Assembly: GCF_036867195.1 (NCBI RefSeq)
Contig: NZ_JBAJII010000001.1
Span: 806,001-870,000 of the forward strand
Length of the DNA stretch: 64,000 bases
Reading direction: 5' to 3'
Source of the DNA: Arthrobacter sp. Soc17.1.1.1
GTDB taxonomy: Bacteria; Actinomycetota; Actinomycetes; Actinomycetales; Micrococcaceae
How positions within the stretch are numbered: the stretch's first letter is position 1; each line of letters opens with the position of its first letter. The translations under genes were made by a program, and so were the position numbers. Below the pieces are notes generated by a model. That model made no database searches. It had not been told where the DNA came from and saw nothing but the letters and a program-made list of their open reading frames with translations. This document shows positions 33,062-40,975 of this stretch, one piece after another.

Positions 33062-34291
33062 TCAGAGGTGCCGGACCGGGACCCGCCTGGGGAGGACGGG
33101 GGAGGCCAGCAGCGTCAGGATGCCGGCGAGGGGCACCACGATCAGCCCGACCCGCAGCGAGGAGGCATCGGCGACGGCGCCGACGATCGGCGGCGAGAAC
33201 AGGAATCCGAGGCGCAGCAGCCAGCTGATCACGGTGAGCCCCGTCCCGGCACGGAGCCCGGGCAGTTCGTCCGCGGAGTGCATGGCGGCGGGTACGAGCG
33301 TGGCGACGCCGAGTCCCGCCAGGCCGAAGCCGAGGATGGTCAGCGGGACCGACGGGAACAGCAGGGCCACGCCCATGCCGATGGCCGCCAGCGCGCCGCC
33401 CGCCTGTGCCACGGCCCGCTGGCCGAACCGGTCCACGAGGCGGTCCCCGAAGAGGCGGCCCGCGAACTGGAAGGCGACGAGGGCGACGAAGCCGAGACCC
33501 GCGATGGTGGGCGTCGCTCCGAGGGAGCCGGACAGGTAGACGGCCGCCCACGTGCTGCCGGCGTCCTCGACGAGGGCCCCGGCGATGCCGATCACCACGA
33601 GCGCGGCGAGGATGCCGACCGTGACGAGCACCTTCGGGCCGGCGCTCCTGCTGCCCGCTGCGGTGGACGCGTCGTCGGGCTGCGGCGCGGTCGGCTCGGG
33701 ACCGGGGAGGAGGAAGCGGTAGCACACGAGGGTGAGCGCGCTGAAGAGGACGAAGGACACCGACAGGTGCAGTCCGCGCGGGATCTCGAGACCTGCCGCC
33801 GTCGCGCCCATCAGGCCACCCAGCACGGCGCCGATGCTCCACACCGCGTGGAACGAGTTGAGGATGGAGCGCCGGTAGAGCTTCTGGACCCGCAGCCCGT
33901 GCGAGTTCTGCGCCACGTCCGTGATGGCGTCCATGGCACCCGCGAGGAACAGGGTGCCCGTGAGGACGGCCCAGGACGGCGCGATACCGGCCAGGAGGAT
34001 CGACAGTCCGATGAGCCACGTGCCGACCGTCGCGACCCGCGAGGACCGGAAGCGGCGCACGAGGAAGCCGGAGGCGAGTCCCGCCGTGATCGCCCCGAGC
34101 GGGAACGCCGCGACGGAGACGCCGAATGCGGCGTTGCTGAGCTCCAGCCCGTCCTTGATGGCAGGGTAGTGCGGGAGGATGTTCGCGAACATCGCCCCGT
34201 TGGTCAGGAACAGCGCACTCACGGCGAAGCGCGCCCTGCCCAGCCGCTGCGCGGTGTACTCCACGGGCTGCGTCGGCGCGGGAAGAGTCAT
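33062..34291 (-). CDS. MFS efflux transporter
   Basis: The 409-residue protein has 12 hydrophobic segments and an MFS loop motif at GLASGFLVRRFRSSRV (about 68-83). FLTNGAMFANILPHYPAIKD near the N terminus resembles the FsrR/YbjJ-like inner-membrane MFS group. It overlaps the upstream TetR gene by 4 nt and is therefore part of a TetR-controlled pair, typical of drug or metabolite exporters. The substrate is unknown. Confidence 0.88.
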   Translation of the reverse strand: MTLPAPTQPVEYTAQRLGRARFAVSALFLTNGAMFANILPHYPAIKDGLELSNAAFGVSVAAFPLGAITAGLASGFLVRRFRSSRVATVGTWLIGLSILLAGIAPSWAVLTGTLFLAGAMDAITDVAQNSHGLRVQKLYRRSILNSFHAVWSIGAVLGGLMGATAAGLEIPRGLHLSVSFVLFSALTLVCYRFLLPGPEPTAPQPDDASTAAGSRSAGPKVLVTVGILAALVVIGIAGALVEDAGSTWAAVYLSGSLGATPTIAGLGFVALVAFQFAGRLFGDRLVDRFGQRAVAQAGGALAAIGMGVALLFPSVPLTILGFGLAGLGVATLVPAAMHSADELPGLRAGTGLTVISWLLRLGFLFSPPIVGAVADASSLRVGLIVVPLAGILTLLASPVLPRRVPVRHL

Positions 34292-34860
34292 GGTCGGACG
34301 ATCCTTTCGACGGCCGCTCGGACCGTGCTCACGGGCATGGGGTCGAGCGACAGCGCGCGGTGCAGTGTGGTGCCCTCGATCAGCGCGTCGAGCATGAGAG
34401 CGGTCTCCGGGTCGAAATGCCTGTGCAGCGCCTCGCGGCTGCGTGCCATCCATGCGTCGGTGATCGCGCGGAACTCCGGCCGCCGTGCCGCCAGGGCGTA
34501 GAGCTCCAGGCTGGCGAGCATGGTCTCCGGGTCGTTGAGCGTCGGCCCGGCGATCAGGCCGACGACGGCGTCGCCCGCCGCCTGGGCGGTCCCGGCCTCC
34601 GTCAGGGCCTGGTCGAAGGCGTCCGCCGTGCGCTCGGCCAGCCGCGTGAAGGCGGCGTGCAGGAGGTCGTCCATGCTGCCGAAGTGGTACGTCATGGAGC
34701 CGAGGGGCACGTCCGCGGCGGCAGCGACACGGCGATGCGTGGTGCCGGCGACACCGTGCTCCGCGAGGACCCCGAGGGCGACGTCGATCAGCCGGTCGCG
34801 CCGGCCGGGATCATGGCGACGAGACCGGGCCTCGGGATCGCGGTTCCCCGCGACGGTCAT
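34288..34860 (-). CDS. TetR-family repressor of the adjacent MFS gene
   Basis: The 190-residue protein has a TetR HTH (about 22-66; EHGVAGTTHRRVAAAADVPLGSMTYHF, shown here only by its key residues T-H-R-R, A-A-D-V-P and T-Y-H-F) and a helical ligand domain. The ATG at 34860 is the start that gives normal TetR length. The leader of about 65 nt to the operator is free of other genes. A 37-bp nested palindrome at 34926-34962 is the likely operator, so the repressor probably controls itself and the coupled exporter. Confidence 0.9.
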   Translation of the reverse strand: MTVAGNRDPEARSRRHDPGRRDRLIDVALGVLAEHGVAGTTHRRVAAAADVPLGSMTYHFGSMDDLLHAAFTRLAERTADAFDQALTEAGTAQAAGDAVVGLIAGPTLNDPETMLASLELYALAARRPEFRAITDAWMARSREALHRHFDPETALMLDALIEGTTLHRALSLDPMPVSTVRAAVERIVRP

Positions 34861-34925
34861 GATCCGACCCCGCCCTGGAGGTTCTCCCCGTGCATCCACC
34901 GCTCCCCGCATCCGCCGTCATCGTC

Positions 34926-34962
34926 GTGTACAAGTGTACGCATAGTACGTACACCTGTACAC
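34926..34962. promoter_or_regulatory. 37-bp nested palindromic operator, probable TetR binding region
   Basis: Two 15-bp arms (34926-34940 and 34948-34962) match at 14 of 15 positions around a 7-bp spacer. Each arm contains two GTGTAC units 8 bp apart, giving four half sites in all. ATAGTA in the centre reads TACTAT on the minus strand, a plausible -10 for the TetR gene, so two dimers could cover the promoter. Confidence 0.75.
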
Positions 34963-34994
34963 AACCGATGATCGCGTGCCGCGGGAGCGGAGGC

Positions 34995-35444
34995 TCAGGC
35001 CTCGGGCGGCAGGGCCTCGTGGTGCTTCCTGCCCTTGGACCGGCGGTCCTCCTTCATCTCCGCCTCGAAGAGATGGCGCTTGCCGTCGACGAGCGCATCG
35101 CGGGCCTCCTTCTCGAAGGCCTTGAACTCGGCGTAGTAGTGGTCGTCGTAGTCCTCCACGATCTGGAACGTCCACCGCCCCTCGATCACGTTCCGGCCGA
35201 TGATCTCCTCAGCCAGCCTGTCGGCGATCCCGGTGTGGCCTGCCTTGCGGAACAGCTCCTCCGCGTCGGAGAGGTTCAGGTCGGCCTTGCCGGTGAGGCG
35301 GTGGAAGCCGTAGAGGTAGCCGCGGGCCTGTTCCAGGACCTCGAGGGCCTCGGAGAGTTTGCCGAGGGCTTCGACGGTGATGTCGGAGACCCCGTCGGGG
35401 CGCTGGTGGTGTGCATCGGGACCGGGGGTGTCGAGGGTAGCCAT
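34995..35444 (-). CDS. Conserved-looking hypothetical protein
   Basis: The 149-residue cytosolic protein is charged and largely helical, with ITVEALGKLSEALEVLEQAR (about 22-41), RLAEEIIGRNVIEGRWTFQI (about 76-95) and a basic C terminus KGRKHHEALPPEA. I do not recognise the family. There is no signal peptide or membrane segment. It is read toward the TetR gene, but the operator region between them suggests separate transcription. Coding character is supported by codon usage and a clean ATG at 35444. Confidence 0.65.
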   Translation of the reverse strand: MATLDTPGPDAHHQRPDGVSDITVEALGKLSEALEVLEQARGYLYGFHRLTGKADLNLSDAEELFRKAGHTGIADRLAEEIIGRNVIEGRWTFQIVEDYDDHYYAEFKAFEKEARDALVDGKRHLFEAEMKEDRRSKGRKHHEALPPEA

Positions 35445-35512
35445 ACTTCGTACCGTACCCAGACTGCCCGGTGTCCAGACAGCCGCATGCCAGGCCTGAC
35501 CCAGAAGTCCGC

Positions 35513-36358
35513 TCAGCCCAGTTCGGGCTTCGCGATCACCGCGATGTCGTCGTCGCCCGAGCCCGCACGCTGCGCGTCGGTGAGGGACTGCAGCACGGCG
35601 GTCACGGCGGGCAGCGGATCGGGGGTGGAGCGCAGCATGAGGCGCGCATCCTTGGCGAGGAGGTCCGCCGAGAACTGGGTGTCCCCGAACGTCCCGCCGG
35701 TGATGACGGGCCCCTTCATGCCGGCGATGACGCCGAGGCCGGTGCCCTCGAGGAGGTCCAGGGTGCCCGCGGCGTCGAGGCCGTTGGCGCGGCCGAGCCG
35801 CAGTGCCTCCACGAGTCCCTGCAGGGTGACGCCGAGCGCGAGGTTGGCGAGCAGCTTGCCGGTCGCCGCGTCCGACGGCGTGGCGACCCGCCGGAGCCGT
35901 TCGGCGTCGGCCCACAGCGCGGCCAGCGGCTCGACGACGTCGACGTCCTCCGGCGCACCGCCGAGCAGCACGCCCAGCCGGCCCGCCCGCGCCGGGGCGA
36001 GGCTACCGACCATGGGTCCGTGCACGTAGCGGACGCCGGCCGCCGTGGCGTAGTCGGCGAACTCGCGGGCGTCCTCGGGGGAGACCGTGGTGACATCCAG
36101 CCACACCGCCTCGGCGGGGATCTCCAGCCCGGAGAGCACCACGGCGCGCACGGTGTCCGGTCCGAAGAGGACGGTCATCACCACGTCGGCGTCGCGGACG
36201 GCGTCCTCGGGCGAACCGGCCGGCGTCGCCCCCGCGTCGCGCAGCCGGTCGACGGCGGCCGCCGTCCGGTTCCAGGCGGTCACCTCGTGGCCGGCGGCGA
36301 GGAGGTGCACGCCGAGTTCGTATCCCATGCGTCCGACGCCGAGCAGTGCGATCTTCAT
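35513..36358 (-). CDS. Beta-hydroxyacid dehydrogenase-like oxidoreductase (HIBADH family)
   Basis: The 281-residue protein has the N-terminal NAD(P) motif LGVGRMGYELGVHL (GxGxMG, about 5-18) and the C-terminal helical domain with ATGKLLANLALG, whose Lys and Asn match the catalytic K-x-x-x-N of 3-hydroxyisobutyrate/tartronate semialdehyde/6-phosphogluconate-type dehydrogenases. The substrate motif GPMVGS replaces the usual GAPVSGG, so the substrate may be unusual; imine-reductase-like activity is an alternative. It is divergent from an FAD oxidoreductase, and a TGAGACC palindrome lies between them, so joint regulation is possible. Confidence 0.85.
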   Translation of the reverse strand: MKIALLGVGRMGYELGVHLLAAGHEVTAWNRTAAAVDRLRDAGATPAGSPEDAVRDADVVMTVLFGPDTVRAVVLSGLEIPAEAVWLDVTTVSPEDAREFADYATAAGVRYVHGPMVGSLAPARAGRLGVLLGGAPEDVDVVEPLAALWADAERLRRVATPSDAATGKLLANLALGVTLQGLVEALRLGRANGLDAAGTLDLLEGTGLGVIAGMKGPVITGGTFGDTQFSADLLAKDARLMLRSTPDPLPAVTAVLQSLTDAQRAGSGDDDIAVIAKPELG

Positions 36359-36388
36359 GAATCCTCCGGTTGCTGGTCGATGTGCCCA

Positions 36389-36417
36389 TTGTCCCGGACG
36401 CGGGCCCGGGATAGATT
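36389..36417 (+). promoter_or_regulatory. Candidate promoter of the FAD oxidoreductase gene
   Basis: TTGTCC (36389-36394) and TAGATT (36412-36417) are separated by 17 bp. The predicted start near 36424 lies just ahead of the palindrome at 36429-36444, the classical position for a repressor site. Confidence 0.55.
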
Positions 36418-36428
36418 CGTCGAGAGGA

Positions 36429-36444
36429 GTGAGACCGGTCTCAC
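36429..36444. promoter_or_regulatory. 16-bp palindromic operator, CCGG-centred
   Basis: GTGAGACCGGTCTCAC is a perfect palindrome. Its 14-bp core TGAGACCGGTCTCA differs from the palindrome at 40742-40755 only at the symmetric fourth position. It sits 12 bp downstream of the -10 of the FAD oxidoreductase promoter. Binding by the LacI-type protein encoded at 37600-38697 is inferred. Confidence 0.65.
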
Positions 36445-36482
36445 ATCGACCCGGCGAGATCACCGAGAGAAGGAGCCCGACC

Positions 36483-37643
36483 ATGAGTACGGCCCCTGCA
36501 GCACGCCGCGTCGCAGTCCTCGGCGGCGGCATCCTCGGAGTCTCGACGGCGGTGCACCTCCTGCGGGAGGGCGCATCCGTCGTCCTGGTCACGGAGGCGG
36601 ACCTCGCGAGCGGGGCCTCGGGCAGGTCGCTGTCCTGGCTCAACAGTGCCGGCGAGCGGCCCACTCCGTACCACCGGCTGCGCCTCGCGGGGATCGACCG
36701 GTACCGGACGCTGTTCGCCGCCGATCCGACCCGCGACTGGCTCCGCTTCGACGGCGGACTGCACTGGGCGGGGACCGGCTCGGACGAGGACACGGTGGCA
36801 CGCCATGAGTACGAGACGGCGCATGCCTACGACTCGGTCCTCGTGGCGCCCGCCACGGTGGGGGATCACACCCCGGGTATCAGTCCCGAGGCCGTCGGGG
36901 CCGTCGCGATCTTCAACCCCGGCGAGGGCTGGGTGAGCCTGCCGCACCTGATCGAGTTCCTGATGGGGGAGTTCACGGCGCGTGGCGGCGAACTCGTGAC
37001 GAACGCCGGCGCAGCCCGCGTCCTGGTCGAGCACGGGCGCGCCGCCGGTGTCGCCACCGCCGCCGGAGCCGTCGCCGCGGACGCCGTCGTCGTCGCCTGC
37101 GGACCGCAGACCCCCGCCGTCGTCGCCGAACTGGGGGTGGAGATCCCCGACGCCTCACCGGTGTCCATGCTCGTGACGACCGCTCCCGTGGAGCACCCCG
37201 TCCGCGCGGTCCTCAACACGCCGCGCGCGGCCGTCCGGCCGAACCCGGGCAACACCCTCGCGCTCGACCACGACTGGTACGAGGAGAGCATCACGCAGGA
37301 CGCGGACGGCACCTACTCGATCCCCGAGGAGGTCGTGGACGAACTGGCCGCCGAAGCGGCCGCACTGCTCGAGGGTCGTCCGCATCTCACGGCGGCGTCA
37401 TGGAAGATCGGGCGCAAGCCCATCCCCGGTGACGGCGAGCCCGTGCTCGGCGAGCTCGACACCGTTCCCGGCTGCTTCGTGGCCTTCACGCACTCTGGCG
37501 CGACGCTCGGGCTGATCGCGGGCGAACTGCTGGCGGGCGAGATCATGACGGGCCGCAGGCACCCGATGCTGGAGACCTTCCGCCCGGGCCGATTCGCGGT
37601 CAGGGCTTCCGCGGAGGCGGGCCGATGGACGAGCGGATCCTGA
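36483..37643 (+). CDS. FAD-dependent oxidoreductase (DAO superfamily)
   Basis: The 386-residue protein begins with the FAD motif VAVLGGGILGVSTAVHLL (GxGxxG, about 9-26) and SGASGRSLSWLNS, characteristic of the D-amino-acid/glycine/sarcosine oxidase group, and ends with a second FAD contact region (FTHSGATLGLIAGELLAGEI, about 337-356). AAGGAG precedes the ATG. It would oxidise a C-N bond in the cytosol. Its promoter shares an operator type with the FrlB/FrlD locus, so a role on Amadori products or the amine they release is attractive but unproven. The last 44 nt overlap the convergent LacI gene. Confidence 0.85.
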   Translation: MSTAPAARRVAVLGGGILGVSTAVHLLREGASVVLVTEADLASGASGRSLSWLNSAGERPTPYHRLRLAGIDRYRTLFAADPTRDWLRFDGGLHWAGTGSDEDTVARHEYETAHAYDSVLVAPATVGDHTPGISPEAVGAVAIFNPGEGWVSLPHLIEFLMGEFTARGGELVTNAGAARVLVEHGRAAGVATAAGAVAADAVVVACGPQTPAVVAELGVEIPDASPVSMLVTTAPVEHPVRAVLNTPRAAVRPNPGNTLALDHDWYEESITQDADGTYSIPEEVVDELAAEAAALLEGRPHLTAASWKIGRKPIPGDGEPVLGELDTVPGCFVAFTHSGATLGLIAGELLAGEIMTGRRHPMLETFRPGRFAVRASAEAGRWTSGS

Positions 37644-38697
37644 GCTCTGCCGGGAGCATGTGCAGGCGCGGCTCGTACTCGGACGCGCCGATGCGCGACA
37701 CCACCTGGTCGACCGCGAGCCGTCCCATCTCGTCCACGGGCTGGGCGACCATGGTCAGCGGCGGCTGCATGACCGTCGCCCAGCTGGTGTCGTCGAAGCC
37801 CACGAGGGAGACGTCCCCCGGGTAGGACAGGCCCAGGCCCTGGACCGCGTGCAGCGCGCCGATGAGCGCCTCCGCCTCCGACGCGAAGAGGGCGGTGGGA
37901 GGGTCTTCCGACTGGAGCATCGCATGGGCGGCCTTCGCCGCGGACTCCTCCGTCTTCGCCCCCGTGGTGACCAGGGCCGGCGCATAGGGGATCCCCGCAT
38001 CCTGGAGCGCATCCAGGTACCCGCGCAACCGCTCGGCATCGCTCCACAGGCTCCGCGTGTTGACGGTCAGGAGGTCGTCCAGGGTCTCGATGCCGGCGTC
38101 GGTGGTGGGACCCCACAGGAACCCGATGCGGCGATGGCCGGCCTCGATGAGCGCGCGGGTCACACGCCGCGCCTCCGCCCGGTTGTCGACGACCACGGCG
38201 TCGAGGTGCAGCCCGGGGATCAGCCGGTCGATGAGCACCACCGGCGTGCCGCGCCGGGTCGCCTCGGTGAGGTGCTCCGCCTCGGGTGCGCCGACCGCCG
38301 CGGAGGACACCACGATGCCGTCCACCTGCTTGTCGAGCAGGACACCCACGGCGTGCCGCTCGGCCGCCAGGTCCTCGTAGGTGCTGATGACGATCACGTC
38401 GAGGTTCCGCGCGCTCGCCGCGTCCGACGCGCCGCGGATCAGGCCGGAGAAGAAGGTGTTGCCGATGTCCGCGACGACGATCCCGAGGGAGTTCGTGACG
38501 CCGGTGGTCATGCTCCGCGCCAGGATGTTGGACCGGTACCCGAGGCGCTCGGCCGCGGCGAGCACGCGCTCGCGGGCCACGGCGCTGACCGACCCGTAGC
38601 CGCCCAGCGTGCGCGCCGCCGTCGCCCGCCCGACGCCGGCCTCCGCCGCGACGTCGGAGATGGTGGGCGCGCTGCTGGAAGGATGCTCGGACGCCAT
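37600..38697 (-). CDS. LacI-family regulator of the Amadori-product locus
   Basis: The 365-residue protein has an N-terminal LacI HTH (about 11-40, TISDVAAEAGVGRATAARTL) and a sugar-binding-like effector domain (about 70-340, with FDDTSWATVMQPPLT). It follows the FrlD-like kinase gene by 3 nt and is probably in the same transcript. Three related CCGG-centred palindromes in nearby promoters are its likely operators. The C-terminal coding end overlaps the convergent FAD oxidoreductase gene by 44 nt. Confidence 0.88.
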   Translation of the reverse strand: MASEHPSSSAPTISDVAAEAGVGRATAARTLGGYGSVSAVARERVLAAAERLGYRSNILARSMTTGVTNSLGIVVADIGNTFFSGLIRGASDAASARNLDVIVISTYEDLAAERHAVGVLLDKQVDGIVVSSAAVGAPEAEHLTEATRRGTPVVLIDRLIPGLHLDAVVVDNRAEARRVTRALIEAGHRRIGFLWGPTTDAGIETLDDLLTVNTRSLWSDAERLRGYLDALQDAGIPYAPALVTTGAKTEESAAKAAHAMLQSEDPPTALFASEAEALIGALHAVQGLGLSYPGDVSLVGFDDTSWATVMQPPLTMVAQPVDEMGRLAVDQVVSRIGASEYEPRLHMLPAELRIRSSIGPPPRKP

Positions 38698-38700
38698 GGG

Positions 38701-39630
38701 CTAATGGTAGCGAGGGAGCGGGGCGCCGGAGTCGGCCAGCGCGGCCCGCGCGCCGTCCGGGTCCGCCTCGGAGAACGGCCAGCCGCGCCCGAACGCCCCC
38801 TCCACGGTGCACTGCCGCGCGGAGTAGAGCGCCGCCGTCCGCATCGCGGCCGCCACGGCCCCGGCATCCACCCGCCGGTCCCGGGACCACCCGGCCCTCA
38901 CCAGGTCGAGGAGGAAGGCCGTCAGGTACGCGTCCCCGCAGCCCATCGTGTCGACGATCGACGACGGCGGGACGAACTCCGCGCCGCCCTCGTGGAACAC
39001 GCCCCCGTCGAGGAAGAGGGCGCCGTCGGTGCCCCGCGTCGCGAGCGCGGCGCCGGCGCCGTGGCGGACCGCCGTCAGGAGGAGCTCGCGCGACTCGCGG
39101 TCACTGAGGTCGGCGCAGGAGAACTGGCCCAGATCCACGGAGGGGCACACGGCGGCAAGATAGGCATCCGAGCGCCGGTCGTCGTCGGCGGAGAAGTCGA
39201 AACTCACGCGGGGGACGGCAGTCCGGACGGCCGGGAGGTGCTCCTCGATGCCGGAGTAGACGCTCGAGTGCACGACGTCGAACCGGCCGATGTAGTCGAG
39301 GTCCTCCGGGGAGGGCCGGAAGGGCTCGCTCAGGGTGATCCCTCCGCCGTTCCAGTCCAGGAACCTCCGTTCGCCCTCCTCGAGCCGGATGTTGGTCCAG
39401 CCGCTCGGCCCGTCGCGGGTGACGGCATGCGAGATGTCGACGGACTCGGCCAGCAGGGCCGCCTTCAGGAGGCCACCGAACCGGTCGGCGCCGAACACGC
39501 CGACATACGCCGACTCCGCCCCGAGGCGGCGCGCGAAGACGGAGAAGTTGACGCTGTTGCCGCCCGGGTAGGACGTGCGGCGGTCGATGAAGCGGTCGAC
39601 GATGTTGTCGCCGAGGCCGAGAACGCGCAT
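38701..39630 (-). CDS. frlD: PfkB-family kinase, fructoselysine 6-kinase (FrlD)-like
   Basis: The 309-residue ribokinase-fold protein has GDNIVDRFIDRR at the start, PGGNSVNFSVFARRLG (about 22-37) and the catalytic VDTMGCGDAYLTAF (about 225-240). DNIVD and YPGGN are features of the FrlD group, which phosphorylates Amadori products such as fructoselysine at C6. The adjacent deglycase supports this. The start has AAGG 5 nt upstream and is separated from the deglycase gene by a strong hairpin. Another sugar kinase role cannot be excluded from sequence alone. Confidence 0.8.
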   Translation of the reverse strand: MRVLGLGDNIVDRFIDRRTSYPGGNSVNFSVFARRLGAESAYVGVFGADRFGGLLKAALLAESVDISHAVTRDGPSGWTNIRLEEGERRFLDWNGGGITLSEPFRPSPEDLDYIGRFDVVHSSVYSGIEEHLPAVRTAVPRVSFDFSADDDRRSDAYLAAVCPSVDLGQFSCADLSDRESRELLLTAVRHGAGAALATRGTDGALFLDGGVFHEGGAEFVPPSSIVDTMGCGDAYLTAFLLDLVRAGWSRDRRVDAGAVAAAMRTAALYSARQCTVEGAFGRGWPFSEADPDGARAALADSGAPLPRYH

Positions 39631-39656
39631 GGGTACCTTGCTGCTCGAAGGAGGGA

Positions 39657-39689
39657 CCATCGGCCGGGTGCCGTGCACCCGGCCGATGG
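39657..39689 (-). promoter_or_regulatory. Intercistronic 15-bp hairpin between deglycase and kinase genes
   Basis: Perfect 15-bp arms (39657-39671 and 39675-39689) surround a 3-nt loop, 23 nt after the deglycase stop and 27 nt before the kinase start on the minus strand. No T tract follows, so partial termination or mRNA stabilisation is more likely than full termination. Confidence 0.75.
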
Positions 39690-39711
39690 CGGGATCATGC
39701 CGGAGGTCGGC

Positions 39712-40707
39712 TCAGTACTCCACGACCCGGTAGTACCGGCGCAGGTCGAGCGAGTGGTCGCGCTGCTTCTCGAGGTGCTTGCTGATCCGGCTCGTGATCG
39801 TGTCCATGACCAGCGGGCCGAGCAGCCCCCGGAACTCGTCGTCGATGCCTTCCAGCGGGTAGTCCGCCGTATCGAGGACGGTGGTGGCGTTCGAGTACTT
39901 CTCGGAGAACGCGACGACGCGCTCCATGAGGGGCCGCGTCTCGTCCTCGCCGACGAAGAGCAGGACGCTGGTGTCCTGCTCGATCAGCTCCAGGGAGCCG
40001 TGGAAGAACTCCGCTCCGTGCACCCTCGTGGTGTGCAGCCACTGCATCTCCTCGAGGATGCACATGGAGTACAGGTACGCGTGGCCCCACAGGTTCCCGC
40101 TGCCCACCACGAAGTGGAAGTCGGTGTCCCTGTGGCGCTCCGCGAAGGCCTCCGCCATCGGTTCGGCCTGGCGGGCCACGGCGACCAGGGCCTTCGGTAC
40201 GGCCGGCAGCTGGTCGACCAGCTTGTCGTAGCCGGCGAACTCGCCGCGCTCCGACAGGAAGCGCGTGGTGAACAGCAGCAGGCCGAGATCGAACGGCCAG
40301 GCGTCCGGCTCGGTGATGAGCGCGTGATCCACCGCCCGCGCGATAGGGCTGTCCGCGATCCCCGTGAAGCCGACGGTGCGGACACCGCGGTCCCGGCAGT
40401 ACTCGATGCAGCGGACGACGTCCTCGGTGGTGCCCGACGCCGAGGTGAAGACGGCCACCGCGCGCTCGTTCAGCAGGGCGTCGCCGGAGAGGACCAGTTC
40501 CGCGGCGATGGCCGAGCGGACGGGGACGGTGGTGCTGCGGCGCATCAGGTGCTCGTAGGGCCACATGGCGGCGTAGGTTCCTCCCGACCCGACGAGGAAG
40601 ACCGCCTCGATGCCGGCGAGGCCGCCGACGACGTCCTCGATCTGTGGCTGGAGGGCGAGGAAACTCTGGGCGCGTGCGAGGAACTGGTCCTCATCGAACT
40701 TCAGCAT
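39712..40707 (-). CDS. frlB: SIS-domain fructosamine-6-phosphate deglycase (FrlB-like)
   Basis: The 331-residue protein has two SIS domains. FLVGSGGTYAAMWPYEHL (about 37-54) binds the sugar phosphate, FTSASGTTEDVV (about 87-98) is the second phosphate loop, and the C terminus is DHSLDLRRYYRVVEY. These match FrlB/FraB deglycases, which split fructoselysine 6-phosphate or related compounds into glucose 6-phosphate and the free amine. Glu220 and His236 are 16 residues apart, the spacing of the catalytic pair reported for FraB. It is the first gene of the leftward operon, with a palindromic operator 35 nt upstream. Confidence 0.85.
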   Translation of the reverse strand: MLKFDEDQFLARAQSFLALQPQIEDVVGGLAGIEAVFLVGSGGTYAAMWPYEHLMRRSTTVPVRSAIAAELVLSGDALLNERAVAVFTSASGTTEDVVRCIEYCRDRGVRTVGFTGIADSPIARAVDHALITEPDAWPFDLGLLLFTTRFLSERGEFAGYDKLVDQLPAVPKALVAVARQAEPMAEAFAERHRDTDFHFVVGSGNLWGHAYLYSMCILEEMQWLHTTRVHGAEFFHGSLELIEQDTSVLLFVGEDETRPLMERVVAFSEKYSNATTVLDTADYPLEGIDDEFRGLLGPLVMDTITSRISKHLEKQRDHSLDLRRYYRVVEY

Positions 40708-40741
40708 GGTGATCCCTTCGAAAGAGGCGAGAGTGACCAGT

Positions 40742-40755
40742 TGATACCGGTATCA
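40742..40755. promoter_or_regulatory. LacI-type operator, deglycase side
   Basis: TGATACCGGTATCA is a perfect 14-bp palindrome with a CCGG centre, 35 nt upstream of the deglycase start. A near-identical site lies 111 bp away at 40853-40866, and a third at 36430-36443. The palindromes are direct observation; binding by the local LacI-type protein is inference. Confidence 0.75.
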
Positions 40756-40852
40756 CCGGCACATCGTTGCACGGGAAATTCCCGAGCGTCAACCATTCCG
40801 GGCAGCATTCGAGCGTCCAAAGGCTGGCGGACAAACTTTGTGCCCACTGCTC

Positions 40853-40866
40853 TGGTACCGGTATCA
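40853..40866. promoter_or_regulatory. LacI-type operator, transporter side
   Basis: TGGTACCGGTATCA matches the 40742-40755 palindrome at 13 of 14 positions. It covers the expected -35 region of a promoter with -10 TACTGT at 40876-40881, so binding would block transcription of the ABC importer. Confidence 0.7.
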
Positions 40867-40975
40867 AACTTGCGCTACTGTGATCCGCACCACGTGGAAA
40901 GGGCGGGCCGATCGGGCAGCCGCCGTCCGCGGGGAAGCTTCCGGGGAGGTCCCGGTCCATGAAGGAGGCTCGGCC

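Noticed and set aside
37660..40962. A 1100-codon open frame on the plus strand opposite the LacI, kinase and deglycase genes
   Set aside because: It has low-complexity Arg/Gly/Val/Asp composition and no motifs. The minus-strand genes carry clear family signatures; long antisense frames are expected in high-GC DNA.
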